Notes: a model not told the origin generated them from the sequence alone. Shown: positions 18,073 to 27,877, counted from the stretch's first letter. The stretch is 64,000 nucleotides of DNA from Paracoccus tibetensis (GCF_900102505.1 NZ_FMVT01000005.1:186001-250000), one strand, 5' to 3'. Translations and numbers: made by a program.

Positions 18073-18933
18073 ATGAGCGACTACGTCCCGCCCAAGGTCT
18101 GGACCCCGAACAAGGAAAACGGCGGCCAGTTCGCCAGCATCAACCGCCCCACCGCCGGCGCCCGCTTCGAGCGCGAGCTGCCGGTCGGCACGCATCCGCT
18201 GCAGCTCTATTCGCTGGCGACGCCCAACGGGCAGAAGGTCACGATCCTGCTGGAAGAGCTGCTGGCGGCCGGTCACGACGCCGAATACGACGCTTGGCTG
18301 GTCAAGATCGGCGACGGCGACCAGTTCGGCAGCGGCTTCGTGGCGGCGAACCCCAATAGCAAGATCCCGGCGCTGATGGACCACTCGGCCTCGCCCCCGC
18401 GCCGCGTCTTCGAATCGGGCGCGATCCTGCTGTATCTGGCCGAGAAGTTCGGGGCCTTCCTGCCGACCGATCCCGCGGGCCGGACCGAGACGCTGAACTG
18501 GCTCTTCTGGCAGATGGGCTCGGGCCCCTTCATCGGCGGCGGCTTCGGCCATTTCTACGCCTATGCGCCGGAAAAGATCGAATACGCCATCGACCGCTTC
18601 GCGATGGAGGCCAAGCGCCAGCTGGACGTGCTGGACAAGCGCCTTGCCGAGACGCGCTACATCGCGGGGGACGAGTACACCATCGCCGACATGGCGATCT
18701 GGCCGTGGTACGGGCGGCTGATCCTCGGCCAAGGCTACAAGGATGCCGAGGTTTTCCTCGACGGCGCCAGCTACACGAACCTGATGCGCTGGACGCAGGA
18801 GCTCGCCGCACGGCCGGCCGTCAGGCGCGGCATCATGGTCAACAAAATGAACGGCGAGCCCTCCGAGCAGCTGCACGAGCGGCACGATGCGTCGGACTTC
18901 GAGCTGCGGACGCAGGACAAGCTGGAAAGCTGA
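18073..18933 (+). CDS. yghU: Glutathione-dependent disulfide-bond oxidoreductase (YghU-type GST)
   Basis: A 286-residue nu-class glutathione transferase with thiol:disulphide oxidoreductase activity. The N-terminal extension YVPPKVWTPNKENGGQFASI, then thioredoxin fold with LYSLATPNGQKVTILLEELL and NPNSKIPALMD, followed by the helical domain (GGFGHFYAYAPEKIEYAIDRF), is diagnostic of YghU. ATG at 18073 is chosen for the SD GAGGAAG 6 nt upstream. Cytosolic stress or detoxification role; the plant-type gshA at 59.3 kb would supply glutathione. The gene is followed by an inverted pair of repeat elements. Confidence 0.94.
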   Translation: MSDYVPPKVWTPNKENGGQFASINRPTAGARFERELPVGTHPLQLYSLATPNGQKVTILLEELLAAGHDAEYDAWLVKIGDGDQFGSGFVAANPNSKIPALMDHSASPPRRVFESGAILLYLAEKFGAFLPTDPAGRTETLNWLFWQMGSGPFIGGGFGHFYAYAPEKIEYAIDRFAMEAKRQLDVLDKRLAETRYIAGDEYTIADMAIWPWYGRLILGQGYKDAEVFLDGASYTNLMRWTQELAARPAVRRGIMVNKMNGEPSEQLHERHDASDFELRTQDKLES

Positions 18934-18940
18934 AAAAGAA

Positions 18941-19054
18941 GGGGGGCGCTGCCCCCCGTCCTTCGGACTCCCCCCCGGGGATATTTGACGACCGAAGCTG
19001 GCCTGCTTTGGTCTTCAAGTATCCCACGGGGGTCCGGGGGTGTGAAACCCCCGG
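18941..19054. repeat. Inverted pair of repeat elements and GC hairpins between yghU and ilvC
   Basis: A GGGGGGC/GCCCCCC hairpin (18941-18957) and a C-run precede GGGATATTTGACGACCGAAG (18978-18997) on the plus strand. A second copy on the minus strand reads GGGATACTTGAAGACCAAAG (within 19002-19025). A further hairpin CCGGGGG/CCCCCGG (19034-19054) lies just after the ilvC stop. Together they probably end both convergent transcripts. Confidence 0.75.
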
Positions 19055-19063
19055 TCCGGCGCC

Positions 19064-20176
<1,113 letters not shown>

Positions 20177-20200
20177 TCATGCCGTGGTAGCCGCTTTTCG

Positions 20201-20665
20201 ATGAGTTTCATGCCCGACGCCACCGATCGCCGCATTCTGCGCCAGTTTCTGGCCGATCCCGAGGCGCCGAATGCCGCCTTGGCCGAGCGGGCCGGCGTGA
20301 CGGCCGCCAGCCTCTGGCGGCGGCTCGAGCGGATGCGCGAGGCCGGGGTGCTGAAGGGCGTGCAGGCGCGGGTCGACTGGCGGGCGATGGGCTGGGCGGT
20401 CGAGGTGAGCTTGCGCTTCACGCTGGACAAGACGAACCCGCGCGCCTTCGACGAATTCCTCGCCGCCCTGCGCGAGGTGCCCGAGGTGATCGAGATCCAG
20501 TCCTTCCTCGGCAGCGTGGACTGGCGCGCCTCGGTCATCGCGCGGGACATGGCGCATTGGCAGCAGGTCTATCGCGACCGCATCCTGACCCTGCCCCATA
20601 TTTCCGAGCTGGACGCGCTGATGCTGGTCGCCACCATCAAGGACAGCGGGGAGCTGGCGCTGTGA
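20201..20665 (+). CDS. Lrp/AsnC family transcriptional regulator (first of a pair)
   Basis: A 154-residue regulator with N-terminal winged HTH (ATDRRILRQFLADPEAPNAA, LAERAGVTAASLWRRLERM) and C-terminal RAM ligand-binding domain (PEVIEIQSFLGSVDWRASVIA). The start could also be the ATG at 20210. It is divergent from ilvC across about 115 bp and overlaps the next lrp-like gene by GTGA. Lrp-family proteins form octamers and sense amino acids, so control of ilvC by a branched-chain amino acid is a reasonable inference, not shown by the sequence alone. Confidence 0.88.
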   Translation: MSFMPDATDRRILRQFLADPEAPNAALAERAGVTAASLWRRLERMREAGVLKGVQARVDWRAMGWAVEVSLRFTLDKTNPRAFDEFLAALREVPEVIEIQSFLGSVDWRASVIARDMAHWQQVYRDRILTLPHISELDALMLVATIKDSGELAL

Positions 20666-21123
20666 CCGATCTGGACGCGACCGATCTGGCGATCCTGCGG
20701 CTGCTGGCCGGGGACGCGACGCGCAGCGCGGCGGATGTGGGCCGGGCGGTGGGGATCGGGCAGCCGGCGGCCTGGCGGCGGATCAGGCGGCTCACCGATG
20801 CCGGTGTGCTGGCGGGGCGGCGGGTGGTGCTGGACCCGGCCGCGCTCGGCTTCGGGGTGACGGTGTTCCTGGGGATCAAGCTGGCGGCGAAGGGCCGCAC
20901 CGGGCTCGAGGATTTCGAGCGGGCGGTGACCGCCATTCCCGAGGTGCAGCTGGTCCAGCATGTGCTGGGCCAGTTCGACTATCGCCTGCGGATCACCGCC
21001 CGCGACATCAGCGATTTTGAACGGATCCTGCGGCGACGGATCATGACCCTGCCCGGCGTGGGGCAGGTCGAGGCGAACGTGATGCTGTCCGAGGAACGGC
21101 GGCCGGGGCCGCTTGGGGCCTGA
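20662..21123 (+). CDS. Lrp/AsnC family transcriptional regulator (second of a pair)
   Basis: A 153-residue paralogue of the preceding gene with HTH (ATDLAILRLLAGDATRSAAD, IGQPAAWRRIRRLTDAGVLAG) and RAM domain (VQLVQHVLGQFDYRLRITARD). I start at the GTG at 20662 because it overlaps the upstream stop (GTGA) and places the HTH at the usual distance from the N-terminus. Tandem Lrp pairs may form mixed oligomers. The 3' end lies 2 bp from the stop of the small convergent membrane-peptide gene. Confidence 0.87.
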   Translation: MTDLDATDLAILRLLAGDATRSAADVGRAVGIGQPAAWRRIRRLTDAGVLAGRRVVLDPAALGFGVTVFLGIKLAAKGRTGLEDFERAVTAIPEVQLVQHVLGQFDYRLRITARDISDFERILRRRIMTLPGVGQVEANVMLSEERRPGPLGA

Positions 21124-21125
21124 GA

Positions 21126-21212
21126 TCAGAAGATCAGCGAGAGGATCCCGATCACGACGAGAAGTCCGATGATGAAGATGATGCCGACCGCACCGCCGAG
21201 AAATCTGAGCAT
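21126..21212 (-). CDS. 28-residue single-span membrane peptide
   Basis: A short frame from ATG 21212 to TGA 21126 encodes MLRFLGGAV followed by an unbroken Ile/Leu/Val/Gly helix and ends ISLIF-like (ILSLIF). A perfect Shine-Dalgarno AGGAGG sits 6 nt before the ATG, the strongest argument that it is translated. It lies between ilvD and the second lrp gene, just downstream of ilvD on the same strand in neither operon proper (ilvD stops at 21285, so it is 72 bp downstream of it). One predicted transmembrane segment with a single N-terminal Arg. I do not recognise a function; it could be a small inner-membrane protein of the type often missed by annotation. Confidence 0.6.
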   Translation of the reverse strand: MLRFLGGAVGIIFIIGLLVVIGILSLIF

Positions 21213-21284
21213 ATGTCGCCTCCTGCGTTTCACCAAAGGCAACGGGCCGGGCGCCGGCAGGTTCCCCCGCCGGCGCCCTTGGCG

Positions 21285-23123
21285 TCACTCGGGGATGACG
21301 CGGACCGCGCCGCGCGCGGCGCTGGTGGTCATCGCCGCATAGGCGCGCAGCGCGGTCGAGACCTTGCGCTGGCGGGGCTTCGCGGGCTTCCACCCTTCGG
21401 CGTCGCGCTGCGCGCGGCGGGCGGCGAGGGTCGCCTCGTCCACCACCAGCTCGATTCGGCGGTTGGGGATGTCGATGCGGATCGGGTCGCCCTGCTCCAC
21501 CAGGCCGATCGTGCCGCCCTCGGCCGCCTCGGGCGAGACATGGCCGATCGAGAGGCCCGACGAGCCGCCCGAGAAGCGCCCGTCCGTCACCAGCGCGCAG
21601 GCCTTCCCGAGGCCCTTCGACTTGAGGTAGCTGGTCGGATAGAGCATCTCCTGCATGCCCGGGCCGCCGCGCGGGCCTTCGTAGCGGATCAGCACGACTT
21701 CACCCGGCTTGACCTTGCCGGTCAGGATGGCGCTGACGCTGTCATCCTGGCTTTCGAAGACATGGGCCGGCCCCTCGAATTTCAGAATCGACTCGTCCAC
21801 ACCCGCCGTCTTCACGATGCAGCCGTCCTCGGCGAGGTTGCCGTAGAGGACCGCGAGGCCACCGTCCTTGCTGAACGGGTGCTCGGGGCTGCGGATGACG
21901 CCCTTCTCGCGGTCGAGGTCCAGATCGTCGTAGCGGTTCGACTGTGAAAAGGCCGTCTGCGTCGGCACGCCGCCCGGCGCGGCGCGGAAGAAGTCGTGGA
22001 CGCTGGCGGCGTCGGTGCGCGAGACGTCCCACCGCTCCAGCGCCTGCGCCAGCGTGCCGGAATGGACGCTGCCGACCGAGGTGTCCAGCAGCCCGGCCCG
22101 GTCCAGCTGGCCGAGGATCGCCATGATCCCGCCGGCGCGGTGGACGTCCTCCATGTGCACGTCGTCCTTGGCGGGCGCGACCTTGCAGAGCACCGGCACC
22201 TTGCGCGACAGGCGGTCGATGTCGGACATGGTGAAGTCGATCCCGGCCTCGTGCGCGGCCGCCAGCAGGTGCAGGACGGTGTTGGTCGAGCCGCCCATCG
22301 CGATGTCCAGCGTCATCGCGTTCTCGAAGGCCGCGAAGCTGGCGACGTTGCGCGGCAGCACGCTGGCGTCCTCGCCCTCGTAGTACCGGCGGGCGAGGTC
22401 CACGACCAGATGCCCGGCCTCGACGAAGAGGCGCTTGCGGTCGGCATGGGTGGCCAGCGTCGAGCCGTTGCCGGGCAGCGACAGGCCGAGCGCCTCGGTC
22501 AGGCAGTTCATCGAATTGGCGGTGAACATCCCCGAGCACGATCCGCAGGTCGGGCAAGCCGCCTGCTCGATCGATTGCAGGTCGGCCTCGGAGACCGAAT
22601 CATCGGCCGCCGCGACCATCGCGTCGACAAGGTCCAGCGCCTTCACGCGGCCGTCCTGCAGGACGACCTTGCCGGCCTCCATCGGCCCACCCGAGACGAA
22701 GACCGAGGGGATGTTCAGCCGCAGGGACGCCATCAGCATTCCCGGCGTGATCTTGTCGCAGTTGCTGATGCAGACCATCGCGTCGGCGCAGTGGGCGTTG
22801 ACCATGTATTCGACGCTGTCCGCGATCACCTCCCGCGAGGGCAGCGAATAGAGCATGCCGTCATGGCCCATCGCGATGCCGTCATCGACCGCGATGGTGT
22901 TGAACTCCTTGGCGATGCCGCCCGCCGCCTCGACCTCGCGCGCGACGAGCTGGCCGAGGTCCTTGAGGTGGACATGGCCGGGCACGAACTGGGTGAAGCT
23001 GTTGACGATGGCGATGATTGGCTTGCCGAAATCGCTGTCCTTCACCCCGGTCGCGCGCCACAGGCCACGCGCGCCGGCCATGTTGCGGCCATGGGTGGTG
23101 GTGCGGGAACGATAGGCGGGCAT
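21285..23123 (-). CDS. ilvD: Dihydroxy-acid dehydratase
   Basis: A 612-residue iron-sulphur dehydratase giving 2-oxo acids in valine and isoleucine synthesis. N-terminus [20 protein letters not shown] is canonical; cluster and metal motifs include [30 protein letters not shown] and [19 protein letters not shown] near the C-terminus. I use the ATG at 23123 with SD AAAGGAG 7 nt before it; the frame stays open far upstream but that extension has no homology. On the same strand as ilvC, with the two lrp genes between them on the other strand. Confidence 0.97.
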   Translation of the reverse strand: MPAYRSRTTTHGRNMAGARGLWRATGVKDSDFGKPIIAIVNSFTQFVPGHVHLKDLGQLVAREVEAAGGIAKEFNTIAVDDGIAMGHDGMLYSLPSREVIADSVEYMVNAHCADAMVCISNCDKITPGMLMASLRLNIPSVFVSGGPMEAGKVVLQDGRVKALDLVDAMVAAADDSVSEADLQSIEQAACPTCGSCSGMFTANSMNCLTEALGLSLPGNGSTLATHADRKRLFVEAGHLVVDLARRYYEGEDASVLPRNVASFAAFENAMTLDIAMGGSTNTVLHLLAAAHEAGIDFTMSDIDRLSRKVPVLCKVAPAKDDVHMEDVHRAGGIMAILGQLDRAGLLDTSVGSVHSGTLAQALERWDVSRTDAASVHDFFRAAPGGVPTQTAFSQSNRYDDLDLDREKGVIRSPEHPFSKDGGLAVLYGNLAEDGCIVKTAGVDESILKFEGPAHVFESQDDSVSAILTGKVKPGEVVLIRYEGPRGGPGMQEMLYPTSYLKSKGLGKACALVTDGRFSGGSSGLSIGHVSPEAAEGGTIGLVEQGDPIRIDIPNRRIELVVDEATLAARRAQRDAEGWKPAKPRQRKVSTALRAYAAMTTSAARGAVRVIPE

Positions 23124-23233
23124 GGCGTCACTCCTTTGCTGGCGCTTGCGTTTAGCATCACTTGGCGTGGAAGGAAATTGCCTGCGCGCGGCCTGCGACG
23201 ATGTTTTCGGTCGCGCTTGCCGCCGGCGCGGCG

Positions 23234-23281
23234 CCGGGGGGTCCGGGGGGCAGAGCCCCCGGCCTGCCGCGGGACGCAACC
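23234..23281 (-). repeat. Composite intergenic repeat, partial copy 3
   Basis: On the minus strand it reads GTTGCGTCCCGCG, then GGCCGGGGGCTCTGCCCCCC and GGACCCCCCGGC. It shares the 13-nt GTTGCGTCCCGCG block exactly with the copy inside pdxA (9118-9130) but lacks the GGGATATTTG tail. It sits between sugE and ilvD and may serve as the sugE terminator. Confidence 0.65.
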
Positions 23282-23296
23282 GGTCCGGCAGCGCCG

Positions 23297-23611
23297 TTAC
23301 GAGGCGAGCTTCATGGTCACGATGCCGGCGACGATCAGGCTGGCGGCCAGCAGGCGCATCGCCGTGGCGGGCTCCGCCAGGAACAGGATGCCGACGACGA
23401 AGCTGCCGAGAGCGCCGATCCCGGTCCAGACCATGTAGGCCGTCCCCAGAGGCAGCGTTCGCATCGCCGTCGCCAGCAGCCAGAAGGAGGCGCCCATCGC
23501 CGCGACCATCAGCAGGGTCGGCGCGGGCCGGGTGAAGCCGTCCGAGTATTTCATCGCCGTCGCCCAAACGATCTCGAAGAGGCCGGCGAAAAGAAGGATG
23601 ATCCAGGGCAT
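23297..23611 (-). CDS. sugE: Guanidinium exporter Gdx/SugE (small multidrug resistance family)
   Basis: A 104-residue four-helix inner-membrane protein that works as an antiparallel dimer and exchanges protons for guanidinium (and some quaternary ammonium compounds). It begins [20 protein letters not shown] with the essential Glu13, followed by [20 protein letters not shown], the Gdx-type loop, and [12 protein letters not shown] at the end. I start at ATG 23611, the usual SugE N-terminus. A two-hairpin guanidine-II riboswitch lies 20-67 nt upstream, which strongly supports guanidinium as substrate and ligand-induced expression. Confidence 0.95.
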   Translation of the reverse strand: MPWIILLFAGLFEIVWATAMKYSDGFTRPAPTLLMVAAMGASFWLLATAMRTLPLGTAYMVWTGIGALGSFVVGILFLAEPATAMRLLAASLIVAGIVTMKLAS

Positions 23612-23632
23612 GAGGAGATCTTTCCTGCTTAC

Positions 23633-23678
23633 GCCGGGTCGTCCCGGCAGCATCGCCCGTGATGGGGAGGTCGTCCTC
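23633..23678 (-). promoter_or_regulatory. Guanidine-II (mini-ykkC) riboswitch upstream of sugE
   Basis: On the minus strand two hairpins occur in tandem. P1 is GAGG-ACGA-CCTC (23667-23678) and P2 is GCCGGG-ACGA-CCCGGC (23633-23648), joined by about 18 nt. Paired stem-loops with ACGR tetraloops define the guanidine-II class, known to bind guanidinium through loop-loop kissing. P2 is followed within about 20 nt by the sugE start, so translation initiation is the likely control point. The downstream gene is the expected exporter. Confidence 0.9.
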
Positions 23679-23710
23679 AGGCCCCTAGCTAGGCAGCGCC
23701 CGGCCGCGGG

Positions 23711-24913
23711 TCAAGCCTCGCGCAGGCCCAGCCCGGCGCGCATCATCATCCGCCGCAGCGGCGGCGCGGCGTAGAGCGTGCCGAGCGCCAGCGCCCGAAG
23801 GTCGCGCAGCGGCCGCAGCTTCGCCTGGCTCGCGCGGTTCAGCGCATCGATGCCCAGAAGCCGCGCCATCGCCTCGGGGCGGCGGCGGCGGTCGTAGCTT
23901 GCCAGCGCGGCCGCATTGCCGGGATCGTGTCGGCTCAGTTCCAGCAGCTCGGACAGGTCGGCAAGGCTCATGTTCAGCCCCTGCGCGCCGATGGGCGGCA
24001 GGACATGCGCGGCTTCGGCGATCAGCGCCGTGCGCGGCCCGGTGAAGCGGTCGGCGATCTGGCTGACGATCGGCCATTCGGTCAATCGGCTCGCCTGTGC
24101 CAGATGGCCCAGCACCCCGGCCGAGCGGGCGTTCAGCGCCGCCTCGAAATCCTCGGGCGGCAGGGCGCGCAGCCGCGCCGTCTCGCGCCCGTTCTCCATC
24201 CACACGAGGGCCGAGCAGGGCTTGCCGTCCCGGTCGGGCAGCGGCACCAGCGTGAATGGCCCACCCGAGCGGTGCACCTCGGTCGAGATATTGTGATGCG
24301 CCAGCTCATGCGTCACCGCGAAGGCCAGCGCCTTCTGCCCGTAGCGGAACCGCCGGACGCCGATGCCAAGCGCCTGCCGCACGGGCGAGTCGCGTCCGTC
24401 CGCGCCGATCAGCAGCCGCGCGCGCAGGCGGCGGCCGTCGGACAGGGTGACAAGCGCCCCTTCCTCGCGCGCCAGCACCTCGCGCGTGCCGATGCCCGGC
24501 TCGAAGCGCACCGCCTGAAGCTGGCCGAGCCGCGCCGCGATCTCGCGCCTGAGCAGCCAGTTCGGAAGGTTGTAGCCGAAGGGCTGGTCCCCGATCTCCG
24601 AGGCGTCGAAATCGCGGATCAGCCGCGCCTTCGGCTCGGCCCCGCCCGCGTCCACGATCCGCATGACCTGAAGGGCTGCGGCATGGGGCGCCAGCCGCTC
24701 CCACAGCCCGATCCGCTTGAGCAGCTCGACTGAGGGCGTCAGCAGCGCGGTGGTCCGCAGGTCGGCATTCTCGTCCGCCTCGTCCGTCACCGGCGCGGCG
24801 GGATCGACCACGAGAGTGGAAAATCCTTCCGCGCCGAAGGCGGCCGCCGCGATCAGCCCCGCGATGCCGCCGCCCGAGATCAGGATGTCGATGTCTTCGA
24901 AATCGGTCGGCAT
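23711..24913 (-). CDS. UbiH/UbiF-family FAD-dependent hydroxylase
   Basis: A 400-residue flavoprotein monooxygenase of the UbiH/UbiF/VisC/COQ6 family, which adds hydroxyl groups to the ring during ubiquinone synthesis. The N-terminal FAD motif is ILISGGGIAGLIAAAAFGAEG, the second motif LLIGADGRDSPVRQALG, and the third AEAAHVLPPIGAQGLNMSL. The usual GDAAH is AEAAH here. I start at ATG 24913 (MPTDFEDIDILISGG). Which ring position it hydroxylates cannot be told from sequence, so no symbol is given. Next upstream is a small membrane protein on the same strand. Confidence 0.9.
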   Translation of the reverse strand: MPTDFEDIDILISGGGIAGLIAAAAFGAEGFSTLVVDPAAPVTDEADENADLRTTALLTPSVELLKRIGLWERLAPHAAALQVMRIVDAGGAEPKARLIRDFDASEIGDQPFGYNLPNWLLRREIAARLGQLQAVRFEPGIGTREVLAREEGALVTLSDGRRLRARLLIGADGRDSPVRQALGIGVRRFRYGQKALAFAVTHELAHHNISTEVHRSGGPFTLVPLPDRDGKPCSALVWMENGRETARLRALPPEDFEAALNARSAGVLGHLAQASRLTEWPIVSQIADRFTGPRTALIAEAAHVLPPIGAQGLNMSLADLSELLELSRHDPGNAAALASYDRRRRPEAMARLLGIDALNRASQAKLRPLRDLRALALGTLYAAPPLRRMMMRAGLGLREA

Positions 24914-24963
24914 GGGCGATCCTTGAGGCTGAAGGGCCGGGGGCGAACCCGGCCGGCGCCGGC

Positions 24964-25152
24964 TCAGTTCCCGGCCATGATGGTCAGCATCCCGGCGAAG
25001 GCCAGCCCCGACAGGACGAGGCCGAGAACGCCGAGGCCCGGCAGTCCGAGGGTCGCGACAAGCGCCACGCCAAGCGCGGTGACGGTCAGCAGAATCAGCG
25101 CCACGACGCGGAAGATGGTCAGGCGGGGGGCAGAGAGGGTCTGGATGCTCAT
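24964..25152 (-). CDS. Small two-helix membrane protein of unknown function
   Basis: A 62-residue protein starting MSIQTLSAPRLTIFRVVALI, with two hydrophobic helices (about 14-37 and 41-60) separated by GLPGLG. Of two in-frame ATGs (25158 and 25152) I choose the second because AAAGGA lies 7 nt before it. It sits between the nucleotidase and the UbiH-like gene on the same strand, 41 bp downstream of the former in transcription order. No family recognised. Confidence 0.65.
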   Translation of the reverse strand: MSIQTLSAPRLTIFRVVALILLTVTALGVALVATLGLPGLGVLGLVLSGLAFAGMLTIMAGN

Positions 25153-25193
25153 GAGCATGTCCTTTGGTGGGTGGGCGCGCGTTCCCGCCGCCA

Positions 25194-25886
25194 CTATCGC
25201 GCGGCCGCGGCCCTCGGCGCAATGCGACGCAGGAACGCGGTCAGATCGTCCGTCTGGTGATGCACATGCGGGCCGTGGTCCCGTCCGTCCGGCGCCAGCA
25301 AATCCGGCCCGTGGCGCCCCTGCCCGACCAGCACAGTCCGCATCCCAAGACGATGCGGCACCTCTAGATTACGCGGGTCGTCCTCGAAGAAGGCCGCGAT
25401 GCGGGGATCGACCTCGGCGGCCGCCAGGATGCGGGCGAAGGACTCGGCCGCGGGCTTGGGGTGAAAGCCCGCCTCCTCGATGCCATAGACGGCGTCGAAC
25501 AGCGTCTCCTCCAGCCCCCGTGCCGCCAGCACGCGGCGGGCATAGGCCGCATCGCCGTTGGTGTGGATGATCCGGCGCCCCGGCAGGGCGGCGATGGCCT
25601 CGGCCAAGGCCGGGTCCGGCTCCAGCACCGAGAAGTCGATGTTGTGGACATCCGTCAGGTATGGGCGCGGGTCCAGCGCGTGCTCGGCCATCAATCCTGC
25701 CAGCGTGGTGCCGTGCAGGCGCCAGTACTCGGCGCGCTGCCGGTTGGCGTCCTCCTGCGAGATGCCCAGGTGGCGCATCATGTAGGCGGTCATCCGCGTC
25801 TCGATCTGCGCGAAGAGCTGCGCCTCGGGCGGGTAGAGGGTGTTGTCCAGATCGAAAATCCAGACGCGAACATGCGAAAAATCCAT
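25194..25886 (-). CDS. Pyrimidine 5'-nucleotidase (HAD superfamily)
   Basis: A 230-residue HAD phosphatase of the SDT1/PYRD-type group that dephosphorylates UMP/CMP or related nucleotides. Motif I is FDLDNTLYPP (nucleophile and acid Asp), motif II IIHTNGD, the lysine motif is in FHPKPAAESF, and motif IV is AFFEDDPRNL. The helical cap lies between residues 15 and 85. The C-terminal stretch is histidine-rich (GRDHGPHVHHQTDDL). Divergent from the GntR gene across 64 bp. Substrate inferred from the family. Confidence 0.88.
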   Translation of the reverse strand: MDFSHVRVWIFDLDNTLYPPEAQLFAQIETRMTAYMMRHLGISQEDANRQRAEYWRLHGTTLAGLMAEHALDPRPYLTDVHNIDFSVLEPDPALAEAIAALPGRRIIHTNGDAAYARRVLAARGLEETLFDAVYGIEEAGFHPKPAAESFARILAAAEVDPRIAAFFEDDPRNLEVPHRLGMRTVLVGQGRHGPDLLAPDGRDHGPHVHHQTDDLTAFLRRIAPRAAAAR

Positions 25887-25950
25887 GTGGCAGCGATAGC
25901 TTGGCCTGCGCCGGCTTGCAATTCATCCCGGCGCGGCCAATCGTGCGGGC

Positions 25951-26574
25951 ATGAAGGACGCCTATTCCCTGATCCTGGCCGCCATCGAGGCCGGCACCTA
26001 CCGCCCCGGCGACCGCCTGGTCGAATCCGAGCTGGCCGAGCGCTTCGGCGTCAGTCGGACCCCCGTGCGCGAGGCGCTGCAACGGCTGGAAACGCAGGCG
26101 ATGCTGGTGCGGGACGGGCGCAGCCTGATCGTCGCTTCGCTGGACCACAACCAGCTGGCCGAGCTTTACGTCGTGCGCGCCGAGCTGGAGGCGCTGGCCG
26201 CCCGCCTCGCCGCCCGCCATGCCTCGCCCGAGGAGGTGCGCGTCCTTGGCCAGATGCTGGAGGAGGACAGCGCCAGCCGCAGCGATCCGCAGGCGCTGGC
26301 CCGCAGCAACCGGCGCTTTCACCGCCAGATCCACCTTGCGTCGCACAACCGCTATCTGGTGCAGCAGCTCGACCTCGTGCATCGCAGCATGGCGCTGATG
26401 GCGCAGACCTCGCTGGCCGCCGAGGGCCGCAGCGAGGCCGCGCTGGCCGAGCATGAGAAGATCGTCGCCGCCATTGCCTCGGGCGACGGGGATGCGGCGG
26501 ACAAGGCGCTGCGGCGGCATATTTCCATGGCTTGGGAGACGCGGCTGAAGCTGGAAGCCCACGCGCATGGCTGA
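25951..26574 (+). CDS. GntR family transcriptional regulator (FCD domain)
   Basis: A 207-residue regulator: N-terminal winged HTH (about 5-65; LAERFGVSRTPVREALQRLE) and C-terminal all-helical FCD ligand-binding domain (about 75-195), which usually binds a carboxylic acid and a metal ion. It overlaps the following glycosylase gene by 8 bp, and that one overlaps the esterase gene, so the three are co-transcribed. The effector is unknown. The divergent nucleotidase gene is a possible target. Confidence 0.9.
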   Translation: MKDAYSLILAAIEAGTYRPGDRLVESELAERFGVSRTPVREALQRLETQAMLVRDGRSLIVASLDHNQLAELYVVRAELEALAARLAARHASPEEVRVLGQMLEEDSASRSDPQALARSNRRFHRQIHLASHNRYLVQQLDLVHRSMALMAQTSLAAEGRSEAALAEHEKIVAAIASGDGDAADKALRRHISMAWETRLKLEAHAHG

Positions 26575-27202
26575 CGCCTTCCGCCTGATCGAGACCGAGG
26601 CGGACCTCGACGAGGGCCTCGCCCATCTGGCCGCCGCCTGCCCGGTCTGGGCGCGGGCCATCCCCGAGATCGCCCCCCTGCCTCTGCGCCGGCGCGCGGA
26701 CGGGTTCGAGGCGATCGTGGATGCGATCATCGGCCAGCAGATTTCCGTCGCCGCCGCCGCGTCCATCCGCGCGAAGCTGGAAGCGGCGGGGATGGTGTCC
26801 GAGCTGGCGCTGCGGACGGCCTCGGAGGACGACCTGCGCGCGCTTGGCCTGTCGCGCCCCAAGGCGCGCTACCTGCGCGGCATCGCCGAGGCGGGGCTGG
26901 ACTGGCAGGGGCTGCGGGCGCTGCCGGACGACGAGGTGATCGCGCAACTGGTCGCCCTGCCCGGAATCGGGGTCTGGACGGCCGAGATCTATCTCAAGTT
27001 CGCGCTCGGCCGGGCGGATGTCTTCGCGGCGGGCGATCTGGCTTTGCAGGAGGGGGCGCGGCTCCTTTACGGGCTGGAGGCGCGGCCCGGCCCCAAGGCG
27101 CTGCGCGAGATGGCCGAGCCGTGGCGTCCCTGGCGTGCGGTTGCGGCGCGGGGGCTCTGGGCCTATTACCGCATCGCGAAAGGCCGCGAGGGAGTGACAT
27201 GA
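26567..27202 (+). CDS. DNA-3-methyladenine glycosylase (AlkA-like, HhH-GPD)
   Basis: A 211-residue base-excision repair enzyme that removes alkylated purines. It contains ADGFEAIVDAIIGQQISVAA, the helix-hairpin-helix LPGIGVWTAEIYLKFALG and the catalytic aspartate in VFAAGDLALQEG. It lacks the N-terminal domain of E. coli AlkA, so is the short form common in alphaproteobacteria. Starts 8 bp inside the GntR gene and ends with an ATGA overlap with the esterase gene. Confidence 0.93.
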   Translation: MADAFRLIETEADLDEGLAHLAAACPVWARAIPEIAPLPLRRRADGFEAIVDAIIGQQISVAAAASIRAKLEAAGMVSELALRTASEDDLRALGLSRPKARYLRGIAEAGLDWQGLRALPDDEVIAQLVALPGIGVWTAEIYLKFALGRADVFAAGDLALQEGARLLYGLEARPGPKALREMAEPWRPWRAVAARGLWAYYRIAKGREGVT

Positions 27203-27855
27203 CCGAACGACTGGAATCCGAGCGCCGGGGGCCCGAGCAGGCCGACAGCGCCGTCATCTTCCTGCATGGCTATGGCGCCGACGGAGCGGACCTGCTGGGC
27301 CTTGCCGAGCCGCTGGCCCCGCATCTGCCCGGCACCGCCTTCTTCGCGCCGAACGCGCCCGAGCCCTGCCGCAACAATCCGATGGGCTACCAGTGGTTTC
27401 CGATCCCCTGGCTTGACGGATCGAGCGAGGGGGACGCGCACTCGTCGATGATGCGCTCGGTCCGGATGCTGGACGAGTTCATCGACCGGGTGCTGGCGGA
27501 TGAGGGCCTGGCGCCCGAACGGCTGGTGCTGGTCGGCTTCTCGCAGGGCACGATGATGGCGCTGCATGTGGCCCCGCGCCGGGACAAGGCGGTGGCGGGG
27601 ATCGTCGGCTTCTCGGGCCGGCTTCTGGTGCCCGAGACGCTGGCGGCCGAGGCGCAGGTGAAGCCGCCTGTGCTGCTGATCCACGGCGATCAGGACCAGA
27701 TGGTGCCGTTCGAGGACATGGGCCTTGCCGGTCAGGCGCTGCAGGCGGCGGGCTTCACGGTCTACGGGCATGTGATGGAGGGGACCGGGCACGGGATCTC
27801 GCCCGACGGTTTGTCGATGGCGCTGGCCTTCGTGCGCGAGCGCTTGGCGGACTGA
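27199..27855 (+). CDS. Phospholipase/carboxylesterase (alpha/beta-hydrolase)
   Basis: A 218-residue serine hydrolase of the LysoPL/carboxylesterase family. Nucleophile serine in LVGFSQGTMMAL, acid in IHGDQDQMVPFED, histidine in GTGHGISPDG, and oxyanion-forming FLHGYGADGADL. The ATG at 27199 overlaps the glycosylase stop. Such enzymes hydrolyse short acyl esters or lysophospholipids; the natural substrate is unknown. No signal peptide, so cytosolic. Confidence 0.92.
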   Translation: MTERLESERRGPEQADSAVIFLHGYGADGADLLGLAEPLAPHLPGTAFFAPNAPEPCRNNPMGYQWFPIPWLDGSSEGDAHSSMMRSVRMLDEFIDRVLADEGLAPERLVLVGFSQGTMMALHVAPRRDKAVAGIVGFSGRLLVPETLAAEAQVKPPVLLIHGDQDQMVPFEDMGLAGQALQAAGFTVYGHVMEGTGHGISPDGLSMALAFVRERLAD

Positions 27856-27877
27856 CACGTCGCGGCGGCTTGGAAGA

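Noticed and set aside
23124..23567. In-frame N-terminal extension of ilvD
   Set aside because: The extension overlaps sugE in antisense, has no homology, and an excellent SD precedes the canonical ATG at 23123.
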